DNA of 11,362 nucleotides from assembly GCA_003488525.1 (NCBI GenBank), contig DNLG01000048.1:1-11362 (forward strand), read 5' to 3'. Positions 6,579 through 11,362 of the stretch are shown one piece after another. Source of the stretch: Bacteroidota bacterium (lineage in GTDB: Bacteria; Bacteroidota; Ignavibacteria; Kapaibacteriales; Kapaibacteriaceae). The notes under the pieces are model-generated. The model did not search any database. It saw only the letters and a list, made by a program, of their open reading frames with translations, and was not told where the DNA came from. The position numbers and the translations under genes are program-made. Numbering within the stretch: position 1 is the stretch's first letter; the number at the start of each line of letters is the position of its first letter.

Positions 6579-7378
6579 ATGCGCACCATGAACATCCTCT
6601 TTATCGGCGACGTTGTCGGGCACACAGGCCTGCGTGAACTGCTACGTCAGATGCCGGAGCTGCGCGAGCGCTTCCGGCCCGACTGCATCATTGTGAATGG
6701 CGAGAACATCGTCGATGGCAAGGGGCTTTCCGAAAAAGAAGCCAACGAGCTTTTCAGCGCTGGCGTCCACTGCATCACCACCGGCAACCATGTGTGGGAA
6801 AACTGGAAGTCTCGGCCCCTTCTGGCCGAGCGCACCGACGTTCTGCGCCCGATGAACTATCCGTCCGAAAATCCGGGACGGGGCTGGACGCTGATCACGC
6901 TGCCCGATCAGCGTGTTGTGGCCGTCATGCAGGCCCAGGGCCGCGCCTACATGCAGGCGATCGACTGTCCGTTCAAAGCCGTCGATGCAGCAATCAAACG
7001 CGTGGCCATGAACACAAAGATCATCGTGCTGGACTTCCATGCCGACGCGTCAGCGGAAAAGATCGCCATGGGATGGCACTGCGACGGACGCGTCAGCGCC
7101 GTGCTCGGAACGCATACGCATACGCAGACGGCCGACGCCAGGGTGCTCCCCGAGGGCACGGCATTTATTTCGGACGTAGGCATGACCGGCCCGTACGACA
7201 GCGTGCTCGGCATGAAGAAGGAGATCGCTCTCAAGCGGCTACTTCTGCAAACGGCACACAAGTACGAAGTAGCAGAGAACGATCACCGCGTGGCCGGCGT
7301 TGCTCTGGTGGTCGACGAAGTAAGTGGAAAAGCTGTGTCGATCACCCCGTTCATGTCACCACCATTTCAGAACCAGTC

Positions 7379-7382
<4 letters not shown>
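6579..7382 (+). CDS. ymdB: YmdB/TIGR00282-family metallophosphoesterase
   Basis: A 267-residue calcineurin-like phosphoesterase, close in length to B. subtilis YmdB (about 264), a 2',3'-cyclic-nucleotide phosphodiesterase that affects RNA turnover and multicellular behaviour. Metal and active-site motifs are intact: IGDVVG at 9-14 (Asp11), VNGENIVDGKGL at 39-50 (Glu42, Asn43), TTGNHVWEN at 68-76 (Asn70 and the catalytic His71), LDFHADASAEK at 151-161 (His154), and GTHTHTQTAD at 177-186 (His179, His181). The segment SDVGMTGPYDSVLGM at 198-212 is also typical. The start is ATG 6579, 7 nt after a TAGGTTTG box; an ATG at 6588 (MNILFIGDVVG) is a real alternative and neither has a Shine-Dalgarno sequence. 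The stop overlaps the pyruvate kinase start, so the two genes form an operon. The substrate in this organism is not known from sequence. Confidence 0.92.
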
Positions 7383-8875
<1,493 letters not shown>

Positions 8876-8884
8876 ACCGACGCC

Positions 8885-11362
8885 CTACTTCTGCCCGGGT
8901 GTCTGTGAGGCACCGGGCGATGACGGTTCTTTCATGGCAGCCGGATCGGGCTTAAGAACCATCTCGCCAAAGTTCACGCCGGTGAGATACTTCTTGGCCG
9001 AAGCAAGGATCTTCTCCGGCGTCAGCGTGCGAATGAACTCATCACGAAGTTTGTAATTCGCATACGGCTCTTCGTCGGCATCGAACTGCGACATCACCCG
9101 CAGCCAGTACTGGTTTGTCTTGAGCTGCGTTTCGCGCTCCTTGGTCTGGATCTCCCGAACCTTGGCCACCAGCGAATCCGGTACTGCCTTGGTCCGAAGC
9201 GTTTCCATTTCTCGCTTCACGGTCGAAACGAGCTCGTCCACACGGTCTGGGTTGCAGCTGAACACCACAACAATGCCGAACTCCTCTTCAGGAATGCGCT
9301 CGATGTTCGGCTGAACGCTGACGAAGTACACGCCCCCTTTTTCTTCGCGCATCTGCTCGCGCAGCTGGATCTCCATGACCTCGCAAAGTGCACCGACGTC
9401 ATACCGGTTCTCCGGCGTGTATTTGATCGGACCGCTGGTGGTGAGAATGACGAAGCTCTTGGCCTCCTGCCCCTTATAGACGGTCTTAGTAAACACACCC
9501 TTGCGTGAGCGAATGCCGACGTCTTTCCAGGTCTCCTTCGTGGGGTTTGATGGCAGGGAGCCGATGTAGGTCTCACAGAACTTCTTCAGCGTGTCCTCAT
9601 CGAAGTTGCCGACGAAGTAGAAGGTGAAGTCAGAGCCATATTTGAAGCGCTCGCGGTACAGGTTGTATGCCTTATCGAGATCTACCTTGTCGACATCTGC
9701 CTCGGACATCGAACGCGACCGCGGGTGATTGTTAGTCATTGTCGTCATAACGGTATCGAAGAAGGTGCCCTCGGGACTCTTCTCCTTGTTGGCAAGCTCG
9801 GCCTTCATCTTCGTCTTCCACGACTGGAAGGCCTCCACGTCCTTGCGTGGACTCACAAAGCCCAGGTGCAGAAGCTCGAAGAAGGTTCGCAGATCCTTCG
9901 GCGATGAACTTCCCGACATCAGTTCGCGCTCCATGCCGATCGTGGGGCTGATACCGACGTTCTTGCCGGTGAGCACCTTCATCAGATCGTTCATCGGAAG
10001 CGAGGCCAGCCCCGACTGATCGACGACTGTGGCTGCGACCATGTTCGTGAAGTGGTCTTCCTCTTTGGCCAGGGATTGTCCGCCCCAGCTCTGTGCCGAG
10101 AACAGGATCTCGTCGTTCTTGTAGTCAGTCTTCTTGTACACCACGCGAGCCCCATTCGAGAGAATGAGCTCCTTGCCCTGCACATCCGACAGGTCCGTCT
10201 GCTTTACGATCGTGCCCGGTGTTGGCATGGTTTCGACAAGGGGCTTTGTGGGCACATTATCGACGTATGCCGCGATGTTCTTTGCCTCAATGGCCGACAG
10301 AAGACTGCGAACCTGAGCTTCCGTTGGCTTGGCATACCCGTTACCCTCAGGAACAGAGATCATGATCACACGATTGGCTGTCGTGATCATCGATGCTGCA
10401 ATGGCATTCACCTCCGCCAGCTCGATCGCCGGTACGTACCGCTGATAGATCGCCCACTCGTGTTCAATGCCGGGAACGCTCTCAGCCGTCAGGATATGCC
10501 GCGTTAGCTCATCGGCGAACTGACGTGATTCGGACTTGTCGCGTTCGTTGTAGTAGGTCTCCATGCGCGAAAGAACCGACGTGCGCGCACGCTCCAGCTC
10601 CGTTGCTGTAAATCCATGACGTTTGGCACGCTCGAGTTCTGTCAGCAAGGCATTCATCGACTTCAGTACATTCTTATCCGAGGCCGTCGCCATCGAATAG
10701 AGCGCACGATTTTGCCGTGTAAGTCCGAAGTCGCCCAGGAATGCAGAACTAAATGGGGGTGGATTCTTGCGAGTGAGCTCACTCAACCTGACGTTGACCA
10801 TTTCATAGGCCATCTGCCGCACAATAGTCTTGCGGTAATCGGCATAGGTCGAGATCGTGTCTGCCGGACGCTTGATCATCATCGTGATGGAAGCGGATGT
10901 CAGCTCCGGATCGGATGCAACGGAGATCAGCGTCTCACTATGCGTCGGCAGCACCAGTGTTGGACGCTTCTGGTACTTTTCACCCGTGGAAGGGGGCGAT
11001 GTAAAATTGTCGCGCAAAAGTGCTTCCATCTTGGCTGGGTCAAAATCACCAACCGCTACGATGGACATGTTCAATGGATTGTACCATGTGCGATAGAAGC
11101 GACGGAGGTTGTCTGCCGGAGCTCGCAGCAGCACATTCGTATCGCCGATCACATCTCGCTTGGCGTACTTCGAACCATAGTACATCACGTTGCGGTGCTG
11201 TTCCATCACACGCTCGTCGGCTCCGCGCCGCAGACGCCACTCTTCGGTGACAACACCGCGTTCCTCGTTGATGTCCTTATCCTCATAGCGCACATATCCT
11301 GCCCAGTCACGCAGCACGTGCACGGCCTTTGTCAGATTCTCCGCCTTATCCAGCGGAACCGT
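8885..11362 (-). CDS. M16-family zinc peptidase with two fused halves, 5' end missing at window edge
   Basis: The visible 825 residues are most of a long pitrilysin-family (M16, PqqL-like) peptidase; the reading frame is open through position 11362, so the N-terminus, including the HxxEH zinc motif, lies outside. The first visible part is the end of the catalytic domain: NEERGVVTEEWR at 32-43 carries the expected third zinc ligand (probably Glu34). A first M16 C-type domain follows (FYRTWYNPLNMSIVAVGDFD at 89-108). The second, presumably non-catalytic half begins near 390, repeats the fold (YRERFKYGSDFTFYFVGNFD at 569-588) and keeps the paired LREQMREEKGGVY (Arg672, Tyr679) seen in substrate-binding second halves. 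A Pro/Ser-rich tail closes it. Such proteins are usually periplasmic or exported in Bacteroidota-like bacteria; the signal peptide cannot be checked here. It ends 9 bp from the convergent pyruvate kinase stop. An internal GTG at 11323 is not the start. Confidence 0.9.
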   Translation of the reverse strand, partial: TVPLDKAENLTKAVHVLRDWAGYVRYEDKDINEERGVVTEEWRLRRGADERVMEQHRNVMYYGSKYAKRDVIGDTNVLLRAPADNLRRFYRTWYNPLNMSIVAVGDFDPAKMEALLRDNFTSPPSTGEKYQKRPTLVLPTHSETLISVASDPELTSASITMMIKRPADTISTYADYRKTIVRQMAYEMVNVRLSELTRKNPPPFSSAFLGDFGLTRQNRALYSMATASDKNVLKSMNALLTELERAKRHGFTATELERARTSVLSRMETYYNERDKSESRQFADELTRHILTAESVPGIEHEWAIYQRYVPAIELAEVNAIAASMITTANRVIMISVPEGNGYAKPTEAQVRSLLSAIEAKNIAAYVDNVPTKPLVETMPTPGTIVKQTDLSDVQGKELILSNGARVVYKKTDYKNDEILFSAQSWGGQSLAKEEDHFTNMVAATVVDQSGLASLPMNDLMKVLTGKNVGISPTIGMERELMSGSSSPKDLRTFFELLHLGFVSPRKDVEAFQSWKTKMKAELANKEKSPEGTFFDTVMTTMTNNHPRSRSMSEADVDKVDLDKAYNLYRERFKYGSDFTFYFVGNFDEDTLKKFCETYIGSLPSNPTKETWKDVGIRSRKGVFTKTVYKGQEAKSFVILTTSGPIKYTPENRYDVGALCEVMEIQLREQMREEKGGVYFVSVQPNIERIPEEEFGIVVVFSCNPDRVDELVSTVKREMETLRTKAVPDSLVAKVREIQTKERETQLKTNQYWLRVMSQFDADEEPYANYKLRDEFIRTLTPEKILASAKKYLTGVNFGEMVLKPDPAAMKEPSSPGASQTPGQK

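Noticed and set aside
6794..7378. 195-codon open extension of the pyruvate kinase frame upstream through ymdB, which could suggest a frameshift fusion
   Set aside because: The translated extension is Arg-rich shadow sequence of ymdB; both proteins are complete by themselves and overlap in the standard ATGA manner.
8893..8918. Imperfect hairpin (GCCCGGGTG with CACCGGGC) as a pyruvate kinase terminator
   Set aside because: It lies in the M16 coding sequence, has a bulged stem and is not followed by a T-run on the plus strand.
11321..11323. GTG as the start of the M16 gene
   Set aside because: The frame continues in M16-like sequence (TVPLDKAENLTKAVHVLRDW) to the window edge and the zinc motif is still missing, so the true start is outside.

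Overview
This is an ordinary, densely packed chromosomal window. It is moderately GC-rich by eye and carries eight protein-coding genes and no RNA gene, mobile element, CRISPR array or phage gene that I can see. The gene content is a PD40/OmpA envelope protein, an outer-membrane barrel, a long fused M16 peptidase and scattered housekeeping genes. Candidate promoters resemble the TAnnTTTG -7 box of Bacteroidota. Together these suggest a member of the Bacteroidota/Chlorobiota (FCB) group; a Kapabacteria- or Ignavibacteria-like lineage is my guess from gene style and GC, not a demonstrated placement.

Layout, left to right. lgt (minus; prolipoprotein diacylglyceryl transferase) ends just inside the left edge. 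Upstream of it, on the same strand, is a large gene for a secreted protein with PD40 propeller repeats, a middle beta-rich region and two OmpA-like peptidoglycan-binding domains. A perfect 26-bp palindrome, probably the big gene's terminator, separates the two. Next on the minus strand comes a small outer-membrane beta-barrel protein. It diverges from rsmB (plus; 16S rRNA m5C methyltransferase). rsmB converges with a PduO-type cobalamin adenosyltransferase gene (minus), and their stop codons overlap. That gene diverges across 47 bp from ymdB (plus; TIGR00282-type metallophosphoesterase), whose stop overlaps the start of pyruvate kinase (ATGA). Pyruvate kinase converges, 9 bp apart, with a long M16 peptidase gene (minus) that runs off the right edge and so lacks its N-terminus.

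The genes fall into short transcription units rather than one pathway: envelope assembly on the left (lgt, OmpA/PD40, barrel), translation and cofactor work in the middle (rsmB, cobalamin adenosyltransferase), and a ymdB-pyk pair on the right.

No defence, secretion or biosynthetic cluster is evident. The most interesting signals are regulatory and architectural. Four genes carry a TAnnTTTG-like box only 5-7 nt before their ATG, suggesting leaderless or nearly leaderless mRNAs. The lgt promoter appears built into the terminator of the gene upstream. The PD40/OmpA protein resembles the type IX secretion factor PorE in domain order but has a duplicated OmpA domain and no lipobox. No stretch over 300 bases lacks a gene; the largest gap is 119 bp.
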